Assembly (NCBI GenBank): GCA_037179515.1
Contig: JAXCGZ010019375.1
Location: forward strand, 17,501-37,500
From: Halocaridina rubra
Taxonomy: Eukaryota; Arthropoda; Malacostraca; Decapoda; Atyidae
Length of the DNA: 20,000 nucleotides
Reading direction: 5' to 3'
The translations under genes were made by a program, and so were the position numbers. Below are positions 1-13,580 of this stretch, piece after piece (position 1 is the stretch's first letter; every line of letters begins with the position of its first letter). The notes under the pieces are model-generated. The model ran no database searches and was not told the DNA's origin. It saw nothing but the letters and a program-made list of their open reading frames with translations.

Positions 1-2603
1 CGTATTTCTGGCACCAGTTTTGTGGCATGTCTTTGAACTTTTTCAAGCTTAGCTATGTGCTTTTTCAAGTGCGGATTCCAAAAGGGGGCTGCATATTCGA
101 GTTTTGGCCTCACATAGGTTACATAAATATTTCTGAACATTTCCTTGTCCATGTGCCTGAAGGCTACCCTTACATTTGATAAGAATGCATATGCTGCCCT
201 TACTACGCCATTTATATGTATTTCTGGAGACAAATCTGCCAATATGTTTACTCCTAGATCTCTCTCATTTTCTGTCTCCTGAAGTTGTACTCCAGCCACC
301 GAGTAGTCAAGCTTGGGCCTTCTTGCACTTGTACCCATTCTCATTACCTTACATTTTGAGGTATTGAATTTCATTAGCCACTTTTCTGACCACTCATGCA
401 GATTATTTAGATCCTCCTGAAGTTCTCTACCATTGTTCTCGTTTTTTACTTTCTTCACAATCTTTGCATCATCTGCAAACATATTCATGAATGAATTTAC
501 AGACTCTGGTAGGTCATTTACATATACAAGGAACAAAAGTGGCCCTAAAACTGAACCCTGTGGAACTCCACTACTAACTCTTCTCCATTCAGACACTGAG
601 TGTCTTACTCTAACCCTCTGTTCCCTTCCTTCTAAGTAAGTTTTTATCCATTCCAAGACATTTCCACCTATTCTAGCCATTGATTGCAGCTTCCTAATAA
701 GTCTCCCATGTGGAACAGTGTCAAACGCTTTCTGGAAGTCTAGGAATATGCAATCTGCCCAGCCCTCTCTTTCCTGTAAGATTTGGCTTACCTCATCATA
801 AAATTCTAATAAGTTTGTTACTGTTGATCTTCCTTCTCTGAAGCCATGTTGCCTCACTGACAAAAAGTTGAAGGATTCCAAGTGAAGAGAGATATGTTTC
901 CTTAGTAGTTTCTCCATAACTTTGCAAACTATGCTGGTCAAGGAAACTGGTCTATAGTTCAGAGCCGTATCCCTCCTTCCCTTTTTGAAGATAGGTATCA
1001 CATTTGCTTGTTTCCAGCATCTTGGAATCTCCCCCGACTCCAATGACTCCTTAAATATGATACTTAGTGCCACTGATATTGTGTTTGCGCATTTTTTAAG
1101 CACATGAGGGGATATGTCATCAGGACCTGTAGCTTTATGAACATCTAAATCCATCAGCGCTTTGCATACCTCTGTGGCTGTAAGGTTGATGTTCTCTAAT
1201 ACCGGCCCTTGAGCTTCTATCACTGCAATCTGAGGGGGTGGGGTATTTTCTACTGTAAATACTGACTGAAACTCCTTGTTCAATTCTTTGCAGATCTCTT
1301 CGTCCGTCTCAGTGATGCTTCCATCCGCTCTCTTTAGCCTTAAAACCTGTTCTTTTACCTTCAGTTTTCCTCTGATAAAGCTGTGGAAAAGCTTGGGATT
1401 TTCTTTCGCCTTCCTGGTGATGTCCCTCTCATAATCTTTCTCTGCCTCTCTCCTTTTACTTAGGTAGTCATTTCTTGCTCTTTTGTAGGTTTGCCAGGCA
1501 TTTATGTTTTTTCTCCTCCTATACCTTTTCCAGCATTTGTCTCTCCACTCCTTAGCTCTTTTACACCCATTATCGAACCATTTCTCTCTGGCATGAATTA
1601 CACCTACTTTGGTGACAGGTATGCAGCAATCTACAATCTTCCCATATTTCTCACAAAAGATGTCATACATTTCTTGTACAGATTTGTTGTAAAATAAGGT
1701 TCTCCAGTCAATAACTGCAAAAAGCTCATTCATTTTGATGTAATCTCCTTTCTGATAGTTCCTCCTCATGTCCTCAGTGCCTCTACTCTCAGGAAGAATG
1801 TCTTCAATGATATACTCCATCAACAACACACAGTGGTCACTCTTTCCAATTGGTGGTTCATACTCAATATTTTCAATATCCAACACATTATCTGTGAACA
1901 CCAGATCAAGTAGTGATGGCTCATCCCCACCCCTGGCTCTTGTTGGTTCCATTACATGTTGGTGTAGGAAATTCCCTTGTACGCAATCTAGGAATCTTGC
2001 CCCAAAGGAGTCCTCACCACTGTGTGGGTCAAGATTTATCCAATCTATCTCTTTATGATTAAAGTCTCCCATAATCAAAATCCTACATTTTTTCTCCCGC
2101 GCCATGTTAACAACTGAGTTTATGACTTCAATCGTACCTATATGACTTTCCTCATAAATTTCAAGCCTATTTTGGTTCCTTGGTGGGTTGTATACAACAG
2201 TTATTATAATGCTCTCTGACCCAGTATTTATGCGAGCAACAAGAAATTCCCTGAACTCACTTTCTATAGCCAAGTTTATCTCTTCAACTTGAATCCTCTC
2301 ACTTATGAGCAGTGCTATCCCTCCACCAGTCCTCTCAGATCTTTCGACCCTTAGTATTCTGAAGCCCTTAGGAAAAGCTGTGACACTGTTTATGTCCTCA
2401 CTCAACTTAGTCTCTGTAATTGCTACTATATCTGCCTTACTGTTGTGAATCCTATCTTTTAATTCTACTGCCTTACCAGCTAATCCATCAGCATTTGTGT
2501 ATAACAATCTTAATGAGGCCCCATCCCCTGATCTTCTGTCATTATCTTCTTTATCTCCCCTTTGTCTGGAAGTATTCCGTAACGAAAATTTTTCTTCTCT
2601 TCT
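1..2603 (-). CDS. LINE ORF2: endonuclease-reverse transcriptase, partial at the C-terminus
   Basis: This ORF would nick target DNA and prime reverse transcription of the element RNA. The frame is open without a stop for about 867 codons, from the upstream stop at 2604-2606 to the window edge. The endonuclease comes first: YTNADGL near 2500, ITETKL near 2410, GDFNH at 2055-2069 and the catalytic SDH at 1833-1841. A basic, Trp-rich linker follows (about 1600-1350). RT motifs are then NYRPVSL (about 945-965), QHGFREGRS (about 830-856), motif [15 protein letters not shown] (about 712-750), motif [16 protein letters not shown] (about 540-585) and motif C FADD (468-479). All expected catalytic residues are present. 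The first in-frame ATG is at 2105-2103, inside the endonuclease, so a conventional start would give a broken enzyme. Copy 2 supplies roughly 105 further residues to the natural stop. Confidence 0.92.
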
Positions 2604-2857
2604 TCATTTCTTTCATCATTTAACCTTCTTGCCTCTTGCAACAAGTTTTTGATCTTTCCCATCTCTTCCTGTGTTCTGTATCGTCTAATGAACACTTCTT
2701 TGCATTCTTGAAGGTCTTTTAGACTTTTTTTTCTCAACAATATTTCCCTACATGTCTCCCCTCTCTCAAAGGTTACTTTTGTTGGTCTCGGCTTTCCTTC
2801 CCTCGAATATTTACCTAGTTGGTGTATGTTTACAATATCCTCAGGACCACATACTAC
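2510..2857 (-). CDS. LINE ORF1, C-terminal part, overlapping ORF2
   Basis: An open frame of about 115 codons lies just upstream of and overlapping ORF2, ending at the TAA at 2510-2512. It contains LGKYSREGKPRPTKVTF followed by a helical, charged stretch with EVFIRRYRTQEE and LLQEARRLNDERNEEE, then FRYGILPDKGEIKKI. This order (GKPRPxKV, a VFIRxxxT segment, a charged helix, then a short FRxxGxxxxxxKI strand) resembles the C-terminal nucleic-acid-binding domain of LINE ORF1 proteins. The N-terminus is missing because the copy is truncated near 2857. I set no start: no ATG precedes the domain in this copy. Assignment is by motif resemblance, not by alignment. Confidence 0.6.
   Translation of the reverse strand, partial: VVCGPEDIVNIHQLGKYSREGKPRPTKVTFERGETCREILLRKKSLKDLQECKEVFIRRYRTQEEMGKIKNLLQEARRLNDERNEEEKKNFRYGILPDKGEIKKIMTEDQGMGPH
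2585..2591 (-). promoter_or_regulatory. Candidate -1 ribosomal slippery heptamer at the ORF1/ORF2 overlap
   Basis: Read on the minus strand in the ORF1 frame, the codons are AAA AAT TTT, giving A AAT TTT at 2591-2585. This fits the X XXY YYZ pattern. After a one-base backward slip the next codon is TCG at 2585-2583, which is in the ORF2 frame. The site lies 12 nt inside the 94-nt overlap (2603-2510). Downstream I see only a weak possible stem (CTTCC at 2572-2568 with GGGAG at 2559-2555), so a strong stimulatory structure is not obvious. Confidence 0.4.
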
Positions 2858-2929
2858 TCATATGTGTATGAGTGAGTGTGTATGCATGTGTATATGTGCA
2901 ACATGCACCTGAGTAGGTGTGATTATGTG

Positions 2930-3011
<82 letters not shown>

Positions 3012-3107
3012 CTTTTGCAATCTTGATGTGTATGTATATGAGCGAGTGTGCATGCATGTGTAAGTGCAATATGTGCCTGAGTGTTTGTGCTTGTGTGTAT
3101 GTGTGTG

Positions 3108-3189
<82 letters not shown>
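2858..3189 (+). repeat. Tandem pair of TG-rich plus (GA)n compound units
   Basis: Two diverged copies of the same composite unit follow each other. Each has a TG/TATG-rich part containing a GAGTG, a CATGCATGTG-like segment, GTGCAA and a CCTGAGT motif, and ends in a pure (GA)n tract (2933-3009 and 3111-3189). The pattern indicates an ancestral unit of about 170 bp duplicated head to tail, after which the GA tracts stayed pure. Confidence 0.85.
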
Positions 3190-3191
<2 letters not shown>

Positions 3192-3246
3192 AGCATGTAA
3201 GAGAAATGAGATAAGGAAAAGTGAGAACTGTTTTCGGTAATATATT

Positions 3247-3411
3247 AAAGAAGAAGAAGAAGAAGAAGAAGAAGAAGAAGAAGAAGAAGAAGAAGAAGAA
3301 GAAGAAGAAGAAGAAGAAGAAGAAGAAGAAGAAGAAGAAGAAGAAGAAGAAGAAGAAGAAGAAGAAGAAGAAGAAGAAGAAGAAGAAGAAGAAGAAGAAG
3401 AAGAAGAAGAA
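3247..3411 (+). repeat. (GAA)n microsatellite, about 55 units, uninterrupted
   Basis: A pure AAG/GAA trinucleotide run of roughly 165 bp with no interruption that I could see. With the two GA tracts upstream it makes the plus strand strongly purine-rich over about 480 bp. The poly-Lys, poly-Phe and poly-Leu readings across it are frame artefacts. Confidence 0.95.
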
Positions 3412-4344
<933 letters not shown>

Positions 4345-4672
4345 TTTCATTTATGTCCTTTGTCAGCTAGTTCTAAATAATGGAACCCTCTTGCACAAGG
4401 TCCTACCGGCATTTGCATGTACTTTGAATGACGAGACTTTCTGATTGACAAGGGATTTTGTCTAAGAAACTACACACTTTTTTTAGTGTTCATAAACCAT
4501 TCTGGAATTATACCTTCCATTAACTTACAATTGAACATCATCATATCATACACAGTTTGGTCTTGTATCTTGAGCCAATTTCTTTCTCTAAAAAATAATG
4601 TCAGATGAATCTTTTACCAAGCTTAACGGTAATTTCAGCAGCAAAATTTTGCATATTCTGGACCTTATTAAA
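4345..4672 (-). pseudogene. Decayed Jockey-like LINE, C-terminal region of the RT ORF
   Basis: Minus-strand reading gives segments typical of the region downstream of the RT core in Jockey-like elements. They are VQNMQNFAAEITVKLGKRF, then (after a frameshift and a stop) WLKIQDQTVYDMMMF and KLMEGIIPEWFMN, and finally FHYLELADK near 4370-4395, which resembles the FHYxGxxLWN block near such C-termini. Homologous blocks occur in the next remnant at 5668-6060 (MSKFMKAISPECIKT). There are several disablements and no RT core nearby, so it is an inactive fragment. Confidence 0.65.
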
Positions 4673-4799
4673 AGGCATTTTTAAAGGAAACTCTGTATAC
4701 TTAAACAATATAATATATAGCTGAAAAGTAGAGTCTCAGTTATTTGACTCTGCTTTGGCTGTATGAAAAAAAAAAATGTTTTCATTACGAATTCAAGAA

Positions 4800-5458
<659 letters not shown>

Positions 5459-5667
5459 ATATAATGTAAAAACATCTTAACACCTTATTATAATTATTAC
5501 CATAAAATAATGAATCTAATTTTTCTGTTCTTTTCTTAATAGAGAACTAAGATTAGACTTTTGCAGTAATGTCTCACTCACGCAAAAATACAATAAGTAA
5601 AGTATAAAGATAAATTCAGTCATTACAAAATATGCTCTAGGTGTCTTTTATTTGTTGATTATGTTGT

Positions 5668-7640
5668 TTAATCAAATGTGTCACCAGGCTTTGCATTCCA
5701 AAGGTTAAAACTACTTACAGACAGGGCTTTGTCAGATATTCTTGCTTTTCTTGGAATAGCAAATTTGACAAACAAGTTTTTTTTTTCTCACAAAATCGCT
5801 TACTGTTTTAATACATTCTGGTGAAATAGCTTTCATAAACTTGCTCATAATCACTACGTCATATTTGTTTTACTCTGCAATCCTGAGTCACCTAAACTCC
5901 TAATCAAATTATGTTGCCTAGTCAAACTTTTAGCCGTATTTAACAGTGATTTTAGCACAAAATTTCTGAAACTATTAAACATTGCTAAACAAACTTTTAT
6001 TGCAGTCGCTCCATATTACCGAACAATATTCTCTACTTTAATGCAAACATTTCCAATATGATATTCAGATTATTAATGACTGTCATGGATTAATCCTAGG
6101 ATTAAAAAAAAAAAAATTTGCACTTATAGGAGATCCTACTTTTACTGCTAGATTTTTAGGTGTACAGTCTAGATTAGTTATTAATCCATTAAATTAAAAT
6201 TTAGTAATGTTTAGCTGTACTCTTAATCAATCTCTTGTAAGGTATTATATTTATCTTACAATTGTGGAACTTATTTTTAATTTCGAATATCAAGATGTTC
6301 TATAGTTTTAGAGAGAAGAAACTGGGCATCATCTGCAAAAGTTGGCAAGCATTTTGTTTTTGTGTTAACAGTGAGTAAATCATTATTAAATACAATTAAG
6401 AGAAAAACATCTAGTACAGAGCTTTGAGGAATGCCAAAATTTGTTTTCTATTCTTTACTGAATGCAAAAGTTTGCTTTGCTGCTATTAAGCCAAAAATAA
6501 TCGATTTAAAAAGATTATTTTTTTTTGTGAGAGCAGATAATGGACACTGTCAAAAGTTTTGGAGAGGTCACATAAGGCAAGCAATGAAATCTCATCTTGA
6601 TCTATATTCTATATGTCAGTGGCTTCTGTTAAGGCTGTTTATGAAGTTTAACCTTTCCTGGAGTCGTACCGGGATATCAAAGATACTTTTTTTTTCATAT
6701 GTATTGTTATAAATGTTTTGCTAGAATTTTTATAAAACTTTGGATGAAATTAGGAGAAGGGCAGTGGGTTTGTAATTACTTTCTAGTGTTTTAGGATTAC
6801 TCCCATAACAAAGCATGCACTAATAATCACATTTATACTGACTGCTAATGCAAAAAGCGAATCTTTCAAGATTAGGTATATATTCCATCTGCTTGAATAG
6901 AGGTGTATTTTCTAAGCATTTTAAAATATTCATCCTTGAGGTCATGTCGACAGGTTGAAACCTAATTAGATTTCCCTAAATGCCAAATTTTTCAGGAGGT
7001 TTATTTTGGTTTCTTTGCATAAAGTTTGACTGTAGGCTTTCAAAAATAATCTCTCCTAGTGTTGACAAAAAAAGATATTCAATATTTCACGTGACGTTGA
7101 TGGATAATTTTCATTTATCTTGAGAATTGAGTTATTTTATTTGTAAATCTATTGAAATCGGGGATATAGCATCTTATATTAGGGCTACAATCCAGAAATC
7201 TGCCTTTGAATTCTATTTCTTTTAACATGATGAATAAGGGTTTTAACATACTTCTTGAATACTTCAAGAAGTCTTCCATTATTTTTAATATAACAATAGT
7301 CTAAACATTTTCCAATCTTCCTTTTAATTATCTTTGTATATTCAATCATCCATGGAATAAAAGATTGAGTATGTTACTGTGTAGCAAATCCTATTTAAGA
7401 TGAAGGAAAAAGTAATGACACATCTAATTTGTCATTCCTTGTCAACTCAACCAGCTTAGTAACTTCACAATCATATATGTTGGTTCCTTGATGGAACATT
7501 ATTTTCATGAGCTCGGGCCTCGAACAGTGTTAAAATTAAATAATCTAAGGCAGCTTTCATGAGATTATATAATTTAGAATCGTTTTCCATTACACCCCTT
7601 TCAGTCACAAATATAAATATAAATTAGGTAACATCTCAAG
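5668..7640 (-). pseudogene. Decayed Jockey-like LINE remnant with linker, RT core and C-terminus
   Basis: Read on minus, fragments in family order are visible. The linker region at about 7440-7210 includes PWMIEYTKIIKRKIGK and KKYVKTLIHHVKRNRIQ. The RT fingers at about 6790-6720 include SNYKPTALLLISSKVL. Motif A is CDLSKTFDSVH near 6541-6573 and motif B is FGIPQSSVLD near 6410-6434. Motif C is FADDAQF near 6320-6341, with the catalytic Asp pair retained. The C-terminus reads MSKFMKAISPECIKT near 5800-5850 and FAIPRKARISDKALSVSSF then NLWNAKPGD, ending near 5668. Many stops and frameshifts separate these blocks. It is a dead copy about 2 kb long. An endonuclease domain is not clearly visible upstream. 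Jockey-like is a style-based call. Confidence 0.75.
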
Positions 7641-7679
7641 TTTCCCCTTCTCATTATTCTTGACGATTCTATAGCTTTA

Positions 7680-8640
7680 TCCTCTACTGAAAAAGGCGCT
7701 CGCTTTGGCTCTTACGTTTCTGTTAACTTTTCCATAAGCGATTTCTGTTCCCCAGTCCCTCATACTTTACCCGTCTCTAATCATATATCCTCCCTTATTA
7801 TTTCTTCAAAATCCGTTAGGTTCTGTGCTCTCTAAAGACAAAAAAATCATCAAGAGCAGATGATATCCTTGCAAGGTCTTTTAAGAAGTTTGTGAATTAA
7901 CTGACTCCCTTACTTTGCGGTGTTTTTTTTTTTTGCCTCATTCTTTCAGCCAGTATCCATCCTTCTTTATGGAAGCACCTTCTAGTCCAGCATGTTCATA
8001 AGAACTGTGACCATTCTATTCCTTTCAATCGACAAAATACCCTAACCTCTTCCATTTTTAAAGCTTTGCATAATTCTCACTTCTTGAAATATTTTAAATT
8101 CAACTCGCTTATTTCCAATCACAAGTAATGCTTCTGCAGGGCAAGATCCACTGATGACCTCCTGTACTATCTCACTCATGCATCGTCATCTTCTCTATAT
8201 AGCTATGGGGAGACCTTTGTCATCACCCTTGAGATATCTAAATTTTTTGACAGTGTTACAAAAGGCTTGAAGACTCGGCGAAAAGCATCCTTCCTCCACT
8301 GGCGAGGCCGTATAATTCTCGCCAAACGGCTTCATCTCTCAGGCACTGTGTTCAAGACTTGTAACTCTTGGATTGTCAGTTGCAGGTGACTGCTTCTTCC
8401 ATTCTACCAACAGACACTGAACTCTCTTCCACTTGCTGTTCTCCCTAACGTTTTTGACCATTTTTCCTTCAAAAAACAGATACGTTCTCATATCAGGGCC
8501 TAGTCCTACTTCGACTAATGCTTCTGTCTGTCTTTTTCCTATTATTTACCATTCTTGCAATTCTACCTTGTCCATAAGCTTCTACCTTTTATTCGTCTGA
8601 AATTTTTCTTGGTGCCCGGCATAAAAAGAAAAGGTGTTAT
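7680..8640 (+). pseudogene. Decayed Jockey-like LINE with the RT catalytic core deleted
   Basis: Plus-strand fragments resemble the common arthropod Jockey-type polymerase. They include HPSLWKHLLVQ near 7960-7990, SSIFKALHNSHFLKYF near 8050-8090, LISNHK followed by RARSTDDLLYYLTHA near 8140-8182, and motif A as LEISKFFDSV near 8229-8260. About 150 bp later the sequence already reads NSLPLAVLPNVFDHFSFKKQ (8419-8470), which belongs near the protein's end. Motifs B and C (PQGS, FADD) are therefore missing, which points to an internal deletion. In-frame stops also occur. The likely 3' end is near 8625-8640, after GCCCGGCATAAAAAG. Confidence 0.7.
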
Positions 8641-9144
8641 TAAGTCATAAATTTTACACAATTTTCTCTACAATTGCACTTCAATACTTTCATGTTGATT
8701 TCTTTCAGTATTCCTTCGCCTCGTAACTGCAATCCATTTGTATCTTGTCATGCTACACAAACACCTCAATTTTTTAGTTCGTCGTTAATATTATCTTTCC
8801 TTTCTTCTTCCTTTCCCTTCCTTTCCCATCTACTTATTTAATAACTTCTTATTTCGTTGACCATAAGTGACTTCATAAAATCAATTGAGAGGAACGATTA
8901 TGCTAGGAATGTGTGTCACTGCCAGTTTTTCTTAATCAGCAATTTCCTCCCCTAAGCTCAAATATTTCATTTATGTTAATTAACATTGTAACAATTAGCT
9001 ACTTTTATCATTCTTAAAATTTTGCACTGCGAATAATGATATGTTATTCAAATATCTTCAATGCCTAAGGATTGTAGGGACCCAATTTAAAGAATATAAT
9101 TAAACACTAATACTGCTAATTAAATATATTATAATTTTAAATAC
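8641..9144. other. No recognisable gene
   Basis: T-rich, then AT-rich sequence following the 3' end of a LINE fossil. I see nothing I can support. Confidence 0.5.
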
Positions 9145-9293
<149 letters not shown>

Positions 9294-9295
9294 AC

Positions 9296-10060
9296 TGGAG
9301 GCACGGAAGGCCTTATGAGAAATGGGAATTGATTCTCTCTGGAATATAATATGCAAAATAGAAGAGCAGGATGAGATACCAGATGAGGGGAGGGAGAGTG
9401 TGTTTGTGCCCATCTTCAAGGAGGAGGGAGACGTTCTAGAGTGTGGAAGTTATTATGGGATATAATTATTATCACTCACAATGAAGATCTGGAAAAGGAT
9501 CCTGGATGTGAGGCTGTTGCTGGAGGTGGTGTCAAGAGGTCAGTTTGGGTTCATGCCTGGAAGATGATCCACAAATCCCATTTTGATATTGAGACAATTA
9601 GCAGAAAAGTAAAGAGAAAAACAGAAAGAGCTTTATATGGCGTTCATAGATTTAAAAATGGCCTATGATTGAATACTGAGATAGGAACTGTGGAGATGCT
9701 TGAGAGAGAGAAAGGTACAGGAAAAATATGTGAGATTGGTATTGGAAGTGTACAGAAATAAGACGTAAATAAAAAATGACACGGGTATGGCAGGCACTTT
9801 TAGAATGCAAGTGGGACAGCAACAGAAGCTCTGTATAGAGCCCCTTCCTATTCAATATTGTCTTCGATGTATTTATAGAGGATGTAAGAGAAGGAGCACC
9901 ATCAGACATAATGTATTCTGACAAGGTGGTTTTGGTGAATGAGTCAAAGGAAGAAATAGAGGACAGACTAGGTGAATGAATATTGGGACTGAAGAGCAAA
10001 ACAATGAAAACAAGTAGAACAAAGATATATTATATGGGGCATAGAGAGCAGGAACTGAAA
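9296..10060 (+). pseudogene. Dead reverse transcriptase fossil, probably RTE-like
   Basis: One frame carries most of an RT palm. It reads EARKAL near 9300, IPDEGRESVFVPIFKE (about 9376-9425), TMKIWKRILDVRL, GQFGFMPGR (about 9538-9567), a stop where a hydrophilic residue is expected, NPILILRQLAEK, and motif A MAFIDLKMAYD (about 9637-9670). Nearly all breaks up to 9760 are in-frame stop codons rather than indels. A frameshift near 9820 leads to SPFLFNIVFDV (about 9840-9873). The motif C region then reads MYSDKVVLV (about 9910-9940), where the canonical YADD has become YSDK, so catalysis is lost. The sequence fades after ESKEEIEDRL and an in-frame TGA. Confidence 0.8.
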
Positions 10061-10922
10061 AAGTCGACCACAAGCCATTAGTTCACCACATATATAGGGA
10101 TGACACCTCTAATTAGTACTTTTTCGAAATATTCTATATAATTCTCTGCAAGGATGGGAAATAATTAGCTCTCATGCTGACCCTTTTGTAGCATCTATCA
10201 CCTTGAATTATATGGTGCCTACGTGAAGATAAAATTATGCATAATATTAGCTGAAATCCAGGAAATGTGTGTGCTTATATTGTGTTTTAACTGTAAAGAC
10301 AATCCTTTATCCTCAAGGTGCTAAGAAGTATGATTAAAGTATGTTTGGCTTATGGCGAATAAGTGTCATTTAACAATACCATTCCCTCAAAGAGAGCATT
10401 GCAGCTATTATAAATAAAATTAAAAAGTGTGGATTCTTGTGTTTGCGAATGTGATATGAAAATTTGCATTTGTAACTTCAAATTCTTCCCTGTTGATAAT
10501 TTTTTTATACCAGTAATGAAGATTAATATATAAAACAAGGTAAATCCTTTACATTGTAAAATTGAAACGAAAATTCTAAATGAAGTATATATTATCATAT
10601 ATTGCTTTAATATTTGCATAATTGCTATCAATGAAAGATAATGCCGATATACTTATAGAAATCCATCATTTTCTATAGCAATTTTACAAGAAAACTCCAT
10701 TAATTTACAGATATATAGTATTCATTGCAACATATTTAGCTAATTAGAAATACAATACAGTCAAGAAGGGATAATAATCTCTTTGAAAAATAACAAAATA
10801 TACCCTGCACTCAAGTATATGAAAATCTTATTAGAATTATGTAACTCTGTGAACAATAGGATTAAATATATCTCAGGGTAAAATATCTGCCTCCTCTTCT
10901 TCGTCTACATCTTTTCCCACTT
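10061..10922. other. No recognisable gene
   Basis: AT-rich unique sequence with no supported coding or RNA feature. It separates two RTE-like fragments of opposite orientation. Confidence 0.5.
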
Positions 10923-11160
10923 TTATGTGGGGTCGATGTTTCTAGCCAGTTTTTTCCATTTGTTTCTGTCCCATACCTCATCACCCAACAAACCTTTAGA
11001 CCTCAGGTCGTCATTGATGCAATCCATCCACCTACGCTTTGGTCTCCCTCTCCTTCTCCTACCCTGTATATCCATTTCCATCACCCTCCTCCCAACATAC
11101 TGTTCATCCCTCCTAACGACGTGACCATACCATCTCAGTCTACATCTACTCTCTTGTATC
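10923..11160 (-). pseudogene. RTE-like LINE C-terminal fragment, frame intact
   Basis: Minus-strand reading gives about 78 codons with no stop up to a natural-looking TAA at 10923-10925. Key blocks are RLRWYGHVVRRDEQYVGRR, GRRRRGRPKRRWMDC and DRNKWKKLARNIDPT. This WYGHV...RRGRPxxRWxD...DRxxWxxL...DPT order is the highly conserved tail of many RTE-type RT proteins. The AT-poor, GAAGA-containing minus-strand sequence after the stop (toward 10880) fits an element 3'UTR. The fragment begins abruptly at about 11160, consistent with strong 5' truncation. It is better preserved than the neighbouring fossils. It cannot act alone because it lacks the RT core. Confidence 0.8.

Positions 11161-13580
<2,420 letters not shown>

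Larger units (their letters stand above)
1..2850 (-). mobile_element. Young CR1/L2-like non-LTR retrotransposon, copy 1 (both ends incomplete)
   Basis: This is a LINE copy read on the minus strand. It holds the C-terminal part of ORF1 (2857-2510) and then an apyrimidinic-endonuclease plus reverse-transcriptase ORF2 (2603 to the window edge). The 3' end lies outside the window; the homologous part is seen in copy 2, where window position 1 corresponds to 16584. The 5' end fades near 2848-2857, where coding similarity to ORF1 stops and TG-rich microsatellite begins, so this copy is probably 5'-truncated, as is usual for LINEs. Over 756 aligned bases it differs from copy 2 at five positions (21, 242, 279, 511, 726) with no indels. 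The clade call rests on the terminal repeat structure of copy 2 and on RT motif style; I could not place it phylogenetically. Confidence 0.92.

Noticed and set aside
176..2058. Several plus-strand frames of 63-96 codons, with duplicates at 16759-17222
   Set aside because: They are antisense to the LINE ORF2 on minus. They recur in both copies only because the element is repeated.
2858..3189. CRISPR-like direct repeats
   Set aside because: The units are diverged, there are only two of them, and they are made of TG and GA simple sequence in a eukaryotic context.
6431..6712. 93-codon plus-strand frame
   Set aside because: It is antisense to the decayed RT palm region on minus, where motifs A and B fit a LINE.
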